Source of the DNA: Mesaphorura yosii
Lineage: Eukaryota; Arthropoda; Collembola; Poduromorpha; Tullbergiidae
Length of the DNA: 64,000 bases
Assembly (NCBI GenBank): GCA_009869945.1
Contig: WIXG01000059.1
Span: 186,001 to 250,000 of the forward strand
Direction: 5' to 3'
The first letter of the stretch is position 1. Every line of letters starts with the position of its first letter. The translations under genes and the position numbers were made by a program. Positions 37,001 to 49,200 of this stretch are shown piece after piece. Under the pieces are notes generated by a model that saw nothing but the letters and a program-made list of their open reading frames with translations, ran no database searches and had not been told where the DNA came from.

Positions 37001-39463
37001 GAAACAATTGAAAGAACCTTTCAACGAATAGTAAGTCACATTTCGACTGCATTCTACGTTGTTGAAAGTCATTTGTAGCACGTAATCTTTAATTTTTTCC
37101 AGCGTTCTTGACCCCCTGGAAGAATACTACAAGCCATACTTTGTGCTCGTCAATCAAATCATTGAAGATGGAAATCTATACGCTCTTCTGGAAATGCCCC
37201 CAATGCCCTACGTTCGGTATATTGCCACCAGTCTAATCGAATCGAGCTCACGTCTTTGGACATTTGTGGAGGCCGAACAGAGGATTCGCGATCTCTTTGG
37301 TGAAATACTCGGAAGAGTCAACAACCTGATTCAGCGTCATATTCCATTGGGTCAACTTAGCTACGAGTTCGAAAAGGGACACTTTGAATTCCATCAGCCT
37401 TTGACATTCATTGAATGGGAAGACTTCACTCACCTGCCTAAATGGAGAGTTCCCGTAGATGATGTCGAGGACATCAGTCGCATCAACGAACTTTATTACA
37501 CGCTTCTGGACACGCTTCGAGTGACCCAACCATTCTCCGACGTGGATATAAGGAAAATTTTGCCGCCCTTCGGAACAACCGCACTCATGGCTGGGGACCA
37601 TCACTACCTGACTTTTGACAAGAAATATTTCAGGTTCACCGGTGACTGCAACAGTTACGTGCTCATCGCAGATTTAGCTCACCAGAATTTCACCCTGCTT
37701 GCGAATTACGAAGCCAATGGAGTCGGTGGAATGAGAAAAAAGTCGTACTCACTGATCAGTGGAAGGAAGGTTATTGAATTTGACGCGCAGAATTTCAAGG
37801 TGAAACTTGACGGCCGTAAAATGGAACTGCCACTGGAAGTGGGTCCAACCTTCATTCGAAGACAAGCAAATGGCCTTGAGATATTTGATTCGCGTGGATT
37901 CCAAATTCAGTGCAGTCATTCGCCAAGCGTGTGCTCGATCTCTGTCTCTGGATGGTACTTTGGAAAGCTGACTGGACTGCTCGGAACATACGACAACGAG
38001 CCGAGCAACGACTTTAGAAGATCCGATGGGAGAATCGTACATGATGTCGCTGCGTTCGCGTACTCTTGGCGTGCGGGATCAAATAGTGGACAATGTCGAC
38101 CCAAAAGCTATGTGAGAGAATTTTCAGAGTATCAAGATCTAGACGGAATTTGCAAAGAGTACCTGACGAACATAAACTCGCCGTTTCGACCTTGCTTCAA
38201 TGAGGTTCCACCTCAGCCGTTTATTGACATGTGCAAATATGATGTGACAGCCAATCGCAACAGCGTCTATAGGCAAGACTCTGCATGCACGGCCATTAAC
38301 GCGTACGTGACCGAGTGTCAGAGGAATAAAGTCGACTTGTGGGCTCCAACAATTTGTGGTATTTAAACTCACTCTTTTAAAATCGATTACAAAGTTTCAA
38401 CATGGCTTTTCTGTTCCAGTGAAATGCAAATTGGAGGATGGTTCATCAATTGCCGGCTTCGAAAACGCAACTCTGGCGGAAGGATCCTACATTTCACCAC
38501 CTAAGGCTGCGGATGTGGTCATCATCATCGAGGAGACACCCGCGCTGAAGGAATACAACCTGAACGAGGCCGTCGTTAAGTTGGAAAGTGCTCTGAAAAC
38601 GGAAGGCTTGCAAAACAACAGGTACACCGTTGTTGGATTTGGAGGCAATGATCGCTACAAAACCCCGCATATCAGAACCACGGTGGGACAAGTGTGGACC
38701 ACCAGCACTCTCTTCAAAATCCCGGATTCATTCCCTATGAACGGAGAACGCAATGGAAATTTGTATGAGGCGATTGAGTTTGGATCAAAGATTGGGTTCC
38801 GTGCAGGTGTGGCCAAGATCATGATTGCTGTCATCATCGATGACGACTCGAGCAAGGGAGTTCATCGAGGGTACGCGGACACGTACACTCTGCTGGTGGA
38901 GAACGATATAAGATTGCACGTGCTGAGTCCTAAAGACATCACGCTCAAGGTAACCTTGCAATTTGCACGTGCAAATACATGTCAGACTGAGCAGCTCAAT
39001 AACTTTTGACTGGTTTCAGAGTTACAAGCGCGATGATGGGAACAAAATATTTGGGATTGACCGTGATGGAGTCTTCACTCTTTGGCAGTCCAAGAGAGGC
39101 TCAGGCCAATCGGACAGGGCCTTCCGACGATATGTCAACCTTCCAAAGGACTACTACACTCCGCTGGCGTTTGAGTCACAGGGCTCGCGATTCAACATGA
39201 ATTGGATGACAACTTATTTGAATAAGACGTTTTTGGATGTTTGGTCACGTCGCGTTGCCAGAACTGCACAGCCTGCGAACTGTCAGCGCTGTGAATGCGA
39301 GCCAGACAAGTTTGGTGGGGCGGTCACCAGTTGTCAACCATGCGTCTCTCCCATTTTCACGCAATTCGTGCAGACTTGGAAAGATATTAGGACGGAGCAG
39401 AGTCAAAGCGAGGTGGCCGGCGTCGCGCCGGCGGACAGTTTCAGCTTGGAAAATTTTGAGTAA
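19066..39463 (+). CDS. Giant large lipid transfer protein (apolipophorin / discoidal-lipoprotein-like)
   Basis: Seventeen exons: 19066-19183, 20290-20361, 20694-20741, 20836-20996, 21068-21319, 21438-21801, 21891-22294, 22364-22880, 22958-24619, 24688-27704, 27796-31815, 31916-33749, 33983-36572, 36641-37030, 37103-38358, 38420-38949 and 39020-39463. All phases agree, giving 5,892 residues plus stop. Members of this superfamily are secreted and package lipid into circulating lipoproteins. Residues 1-39 are a signal peptide. The vitellogenin-type N-terminal domain covers about 75-690 (CATFCAESSLFRYETMSTYI near its start). A family block with NITTHLFGEAINLLEFGVR follows, then RVRR at 775-778, where insect precursors are cut by furin. 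A long beta-rich region with recurring xTPFxxW units comes next, then helices at about 5020-5250, a vWD domain (about 5310-5480), a Cys-rich C8-like stretch and a vWA-like domain (about 5590-5750). Insect apolipophorin-II/I has about 3,350 residues; crustacean dLp/HDL-BGBP precursors (about 4,900) or apoLTP may be closer. The third intron has a GC donor. Confidence 0.93.
19184..20289 (+). other. Intron 1 of the lipid transfer protein gene
   Basis: A 1.1 kb GT-AG intron directly after the signal-peptide codons, the longest intron of the gene and a usual place for transcriptional control elements. No other gene is seen inside it. Confidence 0.75.
20742..20835 (+). other. GC-AG intron
   Basis: The donor reads CAG|GCAAGT, the standard GC-donor consensus, and the acceptor is TTCCAG. 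Using the only nearby GT would create a TAA stop at the junction, whereas the GC donor joins CATFCA to ESSLFRY, which fits the family. Confidence 0.8.
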
Positions 39464-39725
39464 CATTAAGATTAATCATAAATCAGTAGATTTAGGCTAC
39501 TTGGACATTCTCAATTGGCATTCAATCCAGCGTACTTGTAATACACCTTGAACTAATGCTAATGGTAATTTAAGCTGGTCTCGTATTGTGGTTTGTTAAT
39601 AATATTTAGGGCTTTGAGCTAAATATTGGATTTATCCTGCGAAGGTTCTTTGTTTCATGATGTCCATTTTAGGTTCTGACTCCTCTCCCCATAAAAAGCA
39701 ATAAAATTGTTTTGCATGACTTCTG
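39464..39725 (+). other. 3' UTR of the lipid transfer protein gene
   Basis: About 260 bp of AT-rich sequence from the stop codon to just past the AATAAA at 39700-39705. Confidence 0.65.
39700..39705 (+). terminator. Polyadenylation signal of the lipid transfer protein gene
   Basis: AATAAA on the coding strand, 237 bp after the stop codon. Confidence 0.7.
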
Positions 39726-40950
39726 CATGTCAAAGGATTATTTTTGCGAGCAGGTACTGCTAAACACGGTCATAAAACTGCATGTGGCCTCGAATTGGCT
39801 CGGATGTTGCTCGTTTCAATGGGAGATGGACAAAGAACTAGCCCTCTTAACCTTATTCCCAATGCACGTGTTTCTTCGGCGTCGAGTTCCAACTCGGCTT
39901 TTCTCAGACCATGGCGTGATCGGCCGGCTCCTTTGTCTGGAATTTTCAAGTGTGAAAAGCCATGCCGCAAAAGCAAATGTAAAAACAACTACAAGGCTAC
40001 ATTTCAAGTGTATATGAGACACGAAGCAAGTGGCACGAGGGGACGTTTCAAGTTGCAAATATGTTCGCAAACTTACGAGGATCCGAAAACGGTAGATTTG
40101 CCAAGTGAACTCTCGAGTTCAGCGAATGTGGGGTTGAATCGTTGCATTGTTGCTTTTGTGGTTGCATAATGTAACCTGTTTATGAAGAATCATCATTTCA
40201 TACCCATACACGTATTCGTATCCACCTTTGTTTCCTTGCAAGCAAAATATATGCACCTGTTTCTGTACGTTTCTCTTCCAATTTGAAAGAGTTTGGGCTG
40301 ATAGTACTACAATTGGAAGTCAAGATCCACACTCCACAACCACAACCCGTGCATGAGGACCCACCGACAACAAAATTGTGTACCTTCTGGTCCATACGGC
40401 AGGCTGTGCAGTCATAGAAGGGAACGACTTGACTCGTACCACCACGGCACGGCAACAGTATCAGTACGCTCGCATGTGCCTAACGTAACATTAAACTGTG
40501 CTCGGCATCAGCTCTGCTAAACTCAGTTAAACTGCTGCCTTGTTTAGGAGAGTCGTGGCCTGGTACCTCTGTCTAGCGTATTTGCACAGCCAGTCATCAT
40601 ACATGGCCATATTTGTGTTCATATCGCTTGGTACACAATAATAATACCTGCTCCGTTGTTGTTGTTTATGTTGCATCACGGTCTCTGCTGAGTGTAGTTG
40701 GATCCGTGGCCCGTCTCGTTACAGTCATATCTCTGATCTTCTTTCTTAAGACGAATTCACTTCACCCTCCCTCAAATCTTTTCTTAATTCGTAACATTTG
40801 ATTCTCTTCACATTCCATCAGCATCTTCGTTTCAGCATTATTATAATTTTAAAGCCTGTCGAAGCTACGTGCTCCGTCACTTCATCTCGTTACCTGCTAC
40901 GAGTTTTTGTGCTGCTACAAGTCAACTCGAATTTCGGCATCAGCCATTTA
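39726..40950. other. Intergenic interval before the calponin-family gene
   Basis: No gene is supportable. Several overlapping open frames of about 70-140 codons lie at 39712-40169 on both strands. None has an ATG start in good context together with family resemblance. The right part is the upstream region of the calponin-family gene. Confidence 0.45.
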
Positions 40951-40960
40951 AGCTATAATT

Positions 40961-40968
40961 TATAAATA
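40961..40968 (+). promoter_or_regulatory. Candidate TATA box of the calponin-family gene
   Basis: TATAAATA lies 227 bp upstream of the start codon. If used, transcription would begin near 40990 with a leader of about 200 bp and no intron. Muscle structural genes often have TATA promoters, but an upstream non-coding exon is not excluded. Confidence 0.4.
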
Positions 40969-41194
40969 ATCAAGAAACAGTTGGCGTCCGCCGCACCGCA
41001 TTGTTGCTGCCACATTCAAAGTACCGTAACATGCTCCGTCTGTGCTTTTCTTGCCAAATTAGTAATTATTAACCATTGTTCTAATCCAATTACCGCTCGC
41101 AGTACGATTGATTGTGGTTTAACTCCTCGGGACAGACTCCTCCACAAAACACCTGATTCATTCAACGTATTTGACTGCACGACGCTTTGCAATC

Positions 41195-42236
41195 ATGGCA
41201 TTTACAGGACCCTCATATGGACTCAGTCGCGAGTGTCAAATGAAGGTACGTGAACGACAAATCTTTCACAACATTGCGTCTTACTAGTAGCTGTAGCAGA
41301 TTCGTAACAGTGCGTAAATCATGCATTCCAATTTCTTTGCATGTTTTAGTCCCAGGCCAAGTTTAGCTTGGACAGGGCTAAAGAATCGCTGGCCTGGATA
41401 GAAGAAGTTTTGGAGAGGAAGTTGGAGACGCCAACGGACAATGGCATTCGCGACCAGCTTGACTTTGCTGCTTCGCTCAAGGACGGTGTCGCTCTCTGCC
41501 AGTAAGCGCTCCTACCCAAAATTTCTCCATTTCTTTCAACAAGCCGAACTGAACGCCGCGTTTGATTTATGCACAGGCTCATAAACCTCTTGTGCCCAAA
41601 TGCTGTGAAGAAGATCAATGATCCGTCGTCGCCCTTCAAACAGGTAATCAAAATCATCCACTCGGAACGAACGAGCATGGACTCTATAACAATACATGCA
41701 AGATATGAATGTGTATGAACGCCGTCTTCTCTGCATTCCAGAGGGAGAATTTGGAACTATTTCTGAAGGGATGCAAGCAGTACGGGCTTAAATCCCAAGA
41801 TTTGTTTCAAGTTAATGACTTGTACGAGCATAAGAGCTTGTATTCAGTGGTTGACTGTATTTTTTCGATTGGTGGAATGGTAAATTAATCAACTTTCCAC
41901 TAACCATGCGTTGCAAATGGAACGAGTATTGATTGATGTCTTTTGGAATTTTTGGTACAGGCTCAAAAGAAGGGCTTTCCAGGAGCTCGCCTTGGCGTTA
42001 AACATGCTGACGAAAATAAGCGCAACTTCAGCGCTGAAAAGTTGGCCGAGAGCAGCAAAATCATTGGACTTCAATATGGCTCCAACAGAGGCGCCACTCA
42101 ACATGGCATGGTTTTTGGCAATTCAAGAAAAATTCTGCCAACTGGTAAACACTTTCCATGTAAATATTTCGCATCGTTTCAAAATAATTCAATAAAATTT
42201 ATTGTTCCAGAGTTCATGCAGAAAAACTGCAACTGA
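41195..42236 (+). CDS. Transgelin / muscle protein 20-type calponin-family protein
   Basis: Six exons: 41195-41245, 41350-41501, 41577-41643, 41742-41879, 41961-42144 and 42211-42236, 205 residues plus stop. Family members bind and bundle actin filaments in muscle and cytoskeleton. The start MAFTGPSYGLSREC matches transgelin (MANKGPSYGMSREV). A single calponin-homology domain spans about residues 20-137, with DGVALCQLINLLCPNAV, FKQRENLELFLKGCKQYGL and DLFQVNDLYEHKS. One calponin-like repeat follows (IIGLQYGSNRGATQHGM, about 171-187). The last exon supplies only 26 nt, encoding EFMQKNCN and the stop. The 205-residue length is usual for this family (201 in human). Muscle protein 20, myophilin and transgelin are close relatives and I cannot say which name fits best. 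Confidence 0.95.
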
Positions 42237-43280
42237 AGGCTTCCATTTACCAAGCGTGTTTACTCTACAAAAGAAAACTTCATCCAACGCAAAATACCAA
42301 ACAATTGACGTTAAGTTTAAATTACAGTTTAAGTATCAGTATGTAACGTGCAATTTCTTTGTTTTGGAATCAGCAGTTCATCTATTACGAAGAGTTACTG
42401 AGTTTTCGTTCGCACGTGAAGTCTGTAACGAACTCTGTCGCAGGAAAGGAAGCTAAAAAGTAATTACATAACCAAAATGGATACACTTTAAGTTGATTAA
42501 TAGTACAGTAGTACTTTTTCGTTCGCCATACACCTAATATAACCTAAAACCAAAAATGCAATTATTTTGCCATATCATGATCGGTATCAAAGGTACCTGT
42601 GAATCTTTTCATTATATGCTCGGGAAATAGTTTCCATTCTAATTGACAGGCTAATATTGTATATTTTACATTTTACATATTGAAATTGACGTATGGGCCA
42701 AGTCTAGCCAATTTGGCTATACCGTAGTTAGCAAGCATCAATGTCTCGCCAAAATAACTATGTGATAGATTTCAATACTTGTGCCGTATATTATAAACGC
42801 ATGCAGCTCCGTCCATTGTAAAAACTGTCCACACCGAATACGAGGAGTCTCAACCAGATAGATTATTTTGTTCAAGCATCCCAATGACATTCGCGTTTTG
42901 TGTTACTGCTTCTTATAGGATTTTTATGCTCACCTTAAAACGTATGGCGCTTGCCTGAAACTGAGGATGTAAATTATGCAAGCTGTATTTTTAAAGAAAA
43001 GATTAGTTTCAATTCGAATTTTAGGACAGTTGATGATGTGGGTCCAATCAATTCTAAGATTGAAACCAAGGTTGTGTTTAAGAGGACAGAGGTCAAGCTT
43101 ATATACTGTGTACTCCTATTATATGTTTGTTCATTGAAACCATTGTTTGTAAAACGAAGGTTGTGCTGTATACCGTGTGCCATTCCATTTTATCTCTACA
43201 CAGTATTTAATGTACATCATATCTTTATTTATACTAACTACGTCCAGTTTTGTTGATAAATAAACTCTGTAATTGAGTTC
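42237..43280 (+). other. Long 3' UTR of the calponin-family gene
   Basis: About 1 kb of AT-rich sequence between the stop and the first strong AATAAA. It contains a 10-mer ATTACATAAC at 42463-42472, the reverse complement of a PAR/E4BP4-type site. That may be chance. No other gene is seen. Confidence 0.5.
43259..43264 (+). terminator. Polyadenylation signal of the calponin-family gene
   Basis: AATAAA on the coding strand, followed by a T-rich stretch (TTTTATTATTTTTTG), as expected for a cleavage site context. Confidence 0.6.
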
Positions 43281-46200
43281 ATGACTTCTATGTGAGTTTA
43301 GCCACTGTTTTATTATTTTTTGCAAGCTTCGTTTTGATTCTTCACCACAAATATTGAATTTGCATTGTAATCGGGAGTCGATTCACGTGGAGACGTTCCG
43401 ACTGGACAAGTCTTCTGTTCTCGGAAGTTATGTACGGGTCCTGTCTTTCGTTGTGTGATTCACATTTCTTACACATTTGAAATCCTTGAAAAGTGGATTC
43501 ATCCGGATTGGTGTTACGTTTGACAGGCGATTTTTTCATGGCTTGGGCAAACGTTCTTATATTTATTATATTTGGTCAAACCTGTCCCTTAAGGGGGTCC
43601 TCGCTCATATTTCTATTCTCGATGTTGCATAGCTTCTGGCATCTGTTCATTCCCAAATAGAATAGCAGTATGAAAATAGTCATATCAGAGGCTTTCCGAG
43701 AGCAGTTCCATTTCAGCTCGACGTCTGCTAACAGGTAAGACTTGGTTTGAGAAGTAAAGTGAAGCCAGAGTAAGGTCAGTGAGGTTGGTGGTCAAAAGTA
43801 GTCATAAACACAAAACACTTCCATGATCAATGTCAAAGATTAAAGCCAAGTGAAACGATAAAGACAGTACCGAACTCATACAACCAGTTCTCAGACAGTG
43901 CGCATTGTTTCAACTGCATTCACACAGGAAGCGGGAAGTGAAGAAAGTTTAGCCTGGTTCAAGACAAGGTTTAACCTACTTTGAGTATCAAGTTTGTGAT
44001 TATGGCTGCTGGTGGGTGAGAGTGATGCCTTCCGTGCCTTTACGCAATTATAGTTGCAACTGCGGATAAAGAGAGGAAGAGAATAAGTTGAGAAGTTGTA
44101 ATAATTCCTCTGTCAATCAAGATCAGCCCGTAACAATGACAATCATGTATTTAAACTGAAATTGCTCTTTGGCATTCATTCCTGCAAAAGTATAAACCTA
44201 ATTTTAATTCTCAACTTTAAATTTAACCAAGCCATATGGCATGACTCTGCGTATCGAATTTTCACATTCTTTTTGTCCAGTTGCTGACGTGGAGCACTTT
44301 CATGTGTCGTACTCCGAAATAGAGCGGATTGAAACCGTGTAACTCGGCCCAGGTCGTAGAAGCAGCGAATGATTCGCATGATTGTGGGATTGCTTTTGCC
44401 TACTTTTAGGAAATGCTTAACACTCTTGTGCAGGCCCAAAGATAATAAAAGAACTCAGAGATTAAAGAGAATTGACCTAGAATCTGCTTTCGTTGTGTAA
44501 GAACATCGCTTCTTGTTAGCAAAACAGCACTTAGCAGCCGCGTTGCATTGCGTGAGATGCTTCAAGGAAGAGATACTTATAAAACCATAAACCGGCAGCA
44601 TCAGTTTCACCATTTTATTGCAAAAAGTAAACGCCGGACGAACAGCTTGAGTTTTTTCCCTTGTTGTGCACAAAATCCATTTTTTGCCATGCGCCAAGAA
44701 ATAAAAATTAAAAGTTCGTTGTTGGGCTTGATTTTAGGGCTTTAAATCAAGTCTCAATGATGTCGTAGTGTAATCAAGACCAATGCGTCTCACCTGAGCG
44801 TCTCTGCCAGTCTTTCCTCAGTGAAGTTGAGATTACGAGCATAAATAAAGGCGCTGCCTGCCGCGACCATGCGTTTGAGCGCAACGCAACACCATAACCA
44901 AATCTTGTGCTAGAAAGTTATGCTTGGCCTACATATTAAATCGTAGAATGAATAGCAGCGAGAATTGCATTGCGATCTGCTGTTACAGACTTGGCTGTTC
45001 CTCACCTATGGTATTTGTTGGCGTCAGGGTACGATACGAGACATTAATTCCTCCATTAAATACTCATGCAGATTCACGACATATATTTCAATTAATGAAG
45101 TTCACGGACACCTGCCGTATGAAGATGATTGGCGACAGGTGATTTTGTGCGCAATGGCCACTCACGCAGGATTCTGTGGGTGAACTCGGATATTTCAGCC
45201 GAATGCAATTGGAGTCAAGATTGCGACTCATTGATCGGGCAGCAACCGCTTGCTAATTTCTACCATGACTGCCGACGCTTAAATTGACATTTCCGAATTC
45301 AGAAATGAAGCCACAATGCACCAGGCACATGCGTCACAGAGTTTGAGTGCCAGCATTGAAGAATCGACAGTCAACATTGATCGCAAAGCAGCGATAGCGA
45401 TTCTTGCCGGCAATTTGGAATTGTAAGAATGGTGATTTTGTGTCTACACATCGTCGAGACCCAAGACACGATCGCAATGCACTTGCAGCAACTTTACTGG
45501 TTTGAATAAGTAACACTTATATTACCACCTCTGCTTCTGCATAACACACAAGAGTGTGGAGCGCAATATTTGTGGATGAGGAGCAAAAAAGAAGAGAGAG
45601 TTTTCAGATTTTCTATTGTAATTGTGTGAGAAAGAGACAAATGCAGTAAAACAATCAGCCAACAATGAAAAAGTGTTACACTCAATGGCAAAGAAAGTAT
45701 TACACGACATGCATTATTACATTACACTGCCTCGTTGTCTAGCGTACGTGCCTCCTCAAATGTAGACTTCTTGCAAGTCGAATTAATTAATGGACGATTT
45801 ACAGCGCGTAAAGTGAGCTCACACCATTTCTTAACTCTTTCTTGGCAAGCTTCATTTAACTCACTCTTACATTCGCAAAGTAGTTGACATTGACATTGAA
45901 GAAATAATTTCCCATATTATCAAACAACAACGTTCGAAAGTAGACGCACGCTGTGCTACTTTTGACAGACACTTGCCCACAAACAAGACTGAAATTAGCA
46001 CATGCACAAAGTAACATGTTTCATGCCGCGTTCATCGATTGCGTAGCGTCGGCGCCCAGCTTTTCTTGGCATCACGCGAATTTAGGACAAGTTCATGGCT
46101 CAGGCAACTGTTTTCACCGCAAATAGCGGATAAAGGTTGGAGAACGCGCTTCCGGCTCTAGAAAGGGTAAATAAATGATTATCATTTTCAACCAACTCAT

Positions 46201-49200
46201 TTCGGTTGACTCTTTTCAGTGTCGTGAATTATCCTTCTCTAACATCCACATCCTCCACAAGGACAGTGCGCATCTTCTTTGCTTGAAGTTTTCGTCTCCA
46301 AGTGGGATTTGGGTCAATGAACAATTTTTCGCTTTGTTTGGAAACATTTGTGAGTAATCGACAAGAAATGTCCTCCTCTCTTACTCGAACGACGTACAAA
46401 CAAGAAAATAGTTTCAGAAGGAAAGACCATTAAATGATAAATTTTTTAGCTTAAAAATTAAGCGGCCTTTTACTTTGTATCTAGTACAAAGGCAACTGAG
46501 TGCTAGCCACAAATTTGAATGTCATTGTCAAGTTTAATGTGTGAAGGCTGTGATTCGTGAAAACGAGGCGTTGGCTACTAAACCGAAAATCTCCCCATAT
46601 TTACGTGTCGTCACCGACGTTTCTTGTTGTGTTCTGAAGATAATTGCACCAATCTGCATGCTAATTGCAATTTGCATGCAAAATTCAGTGGAATCGCTGC
46701 ACATGTAATACAGGCTGGCTGCCGTATTCGAATAATTTAGAGAGTTTTGTTTTGGTGCCACAACTGCAGCACGCACCAAATCTTTCTCTGCGTGTCGTGT
46801 AATACTCTTCACAGCCACTGATCATCAATCACAAAGTATTACGCATTGCTGTTGCCAGAAGTGGCGTCTCTTTCTCGTTTCTGCTTGCAGCATAAATTTG
46901 CACCGTCTTCCTAATACGAGAATTTTCGTTCAAAGTGAGTTTGGTAAGTATGTTAAGTACACGACCGATGCATCAACAAGAAATGTTGAATTCAGCCCAC
47001 AAATGACGACCATGACTTTCACAAATGTTTGTATGTCGGAAAAAACGTGCGCTGAACACGTTTGCGTAGCAAAGTGCATCTCACGTTGCATAGCATGCGA
47101 GAGCGAGAATGGGAACAGCATCGTTAATTTTCTAGAGAATTGAGGATAGTCAGCAAGACGCAGTCTTGACGCAGACGCAAGTAGAAAGCCGCTGTTATTC
47201 AATGGCAGCGAGTGTAAGCGAGGCGAAAGAGCGCTGTGGCGGTGGGTAGGGAAGATTAATAATGCTTCAACTATACCCATTTGGGCCAGCTCAACAATGG
47301 CTGCTTATTATTATCCAAAAGAATGAAGTAACCTAGTAACCTACAGCGCCATAATAAATTACTTACTTTTATAGTGCTCGTTCCACGTAATTCGCGTCTC
47401 ATCTTGAATAAGAACTCATTTCGCAGTGCCCCGAGCGAATCTTTTCACTTATTTCATTCCTCGTCCCAACCCAGTCAGCTCGTAATTATGCCATAGATTC
47501 ATTATGCGCGTTATGAGAGTGCATGCATGAAGATTCCTTCGTCCGTCTACGCCACGCAGCAGCGTTCGAGTCGCAGGTTTAATGCAAAAATATGCACGAA
47601 TAATTGGATGGAAACGAGAACACAACAAAGTCAGCAGTTTCTGCCGTGTGACTATTAATAAGATTTCTTCTCTCTTTTACATAAACTATTACATTGACCC
47701 CGATTCTTCGTTTTTCTATGTTATTTATTTTTATGTACAATCAGACGAATCGAGACAACGCCAAAACACATAACAAGTTCAAATTACGTCCTATTCTGTC
47801 TGCGCGAATGTCCCGCACTTTGATTCACTGTCTCGATTGCATGCGGATTTAAACTTTTGAACTAAATTTAGCCCTTTGGTTTCATTTCGGACTATTTTTG
47901 GCTCACCTTGCCCCCTAAACAAATGCACCATAAATGATACCGTCAAGAGGCAGCCCCAAAATAAACATTTGAGATTTTAGCATGAAGAAAAGGATAGTAT
48001 GTTGTGACCAATCGAATACTTTCTGACCTGACGGCTTAATTCTGTAGCGCAAAACTTTAGATCTGTGATCATACTTTTAACTCCACAATAACTTCCCATC
48101 TGCCTGCGCATCTATACCCAGTCTGCCAACTAGCCAACTATTTCCTCATTGAAATTTCAAAGAATCGAACCAAATTTGGAAGTCGAGCTGAGGCACCATT
48201 GCGTCGCATAATGGCAAATGTGCGAATTCCAAATAAGGAAGGAAACACAGGCAGTCGTCGATCCATTCAAAGATTGATAATAGAATGTTCTACTTCCGGA
48301 CATCTGCAATTCCGGATCTGCGCTGCCAGCTTGGCTTGCCGTACTGGATATCCTTCCTCATACAGGCGAGAGAAGGCTGGCTGGCTGCGCACTGCCACTT
48401 CGCCATCATTTTGTGTTGATTTCGTAAAGATTGCATTGTATAATCAGAATTACAACAAAATGGAAACTCGTCGCACGACAATCAGTTAAGGTATTATTGT
48501 GAGAAAGAAAATGAATGGTCACTGAAACAATGGGCACAGCGGCGTGGGGAAGGCGAATTGCATCTGACACAATACAGCATTCTTGTAATCCTCATCCTAC
48601 TGTCGATGCTAATCTCTGCAGTAACGATAATTGCATGATAAATGAGTTTTGACTTTGAATTCGGCAAATGCACGCACGGTTCGCTGCGTCTTGCCTCCAA
48701 TTCGTAATCGCGATGCTAATTCTCCTTTTGAGAGATTCTCTTTCCTTTTCTGCCTCTACTCTTGACAATGGCAATGAAGCCAAGTCAAGTACGTCGCTGT
48801 GAGGTGGCACGACGCGATGTTGCTGCTGCCAGTGCAACAATGTACTACAAATCGTGTTGTGGGCTGAGGCGCGAGGAATTGGGAAAGGCATTGTTACGAC
48901 CATAATAATAATGTAATGATGACGATGCTGATGATAACAGTAAAATTGGCACAGCAATTGATGCAAATTTGTGCACGAACAACGAAAGAGCCAGCAGCAA
49001 AATGTAAATAATAACATATCGCGACACGACGCTGCAAACTATGTTGCTTTATGGTGCGCTTTGCCCCATTTTCCATAGCCACGTTAACAAAACATTTAAT
49101 TATGTGGTCCACCGCGTTGTCACTCTATTTTGGTGTCTCCTCGCTCAGCACGAATAATGGATTCTCAATGCTATTTTGGGAATGCAACGGATCCGGATGT

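Noticed and set aside
39744-40169. 141-codon plus-strand open frame between the lipid transfer and calponin-family genes
   Set aside because: It needs a TTG start, overlaps competing frames on both strands and resembles no family.
47500-47585. tRNA-like T-arm around GCGTTCGAGTCGC
   Set aside because: No A box, anticodon arm or acceptor stem could be fitted upstream.
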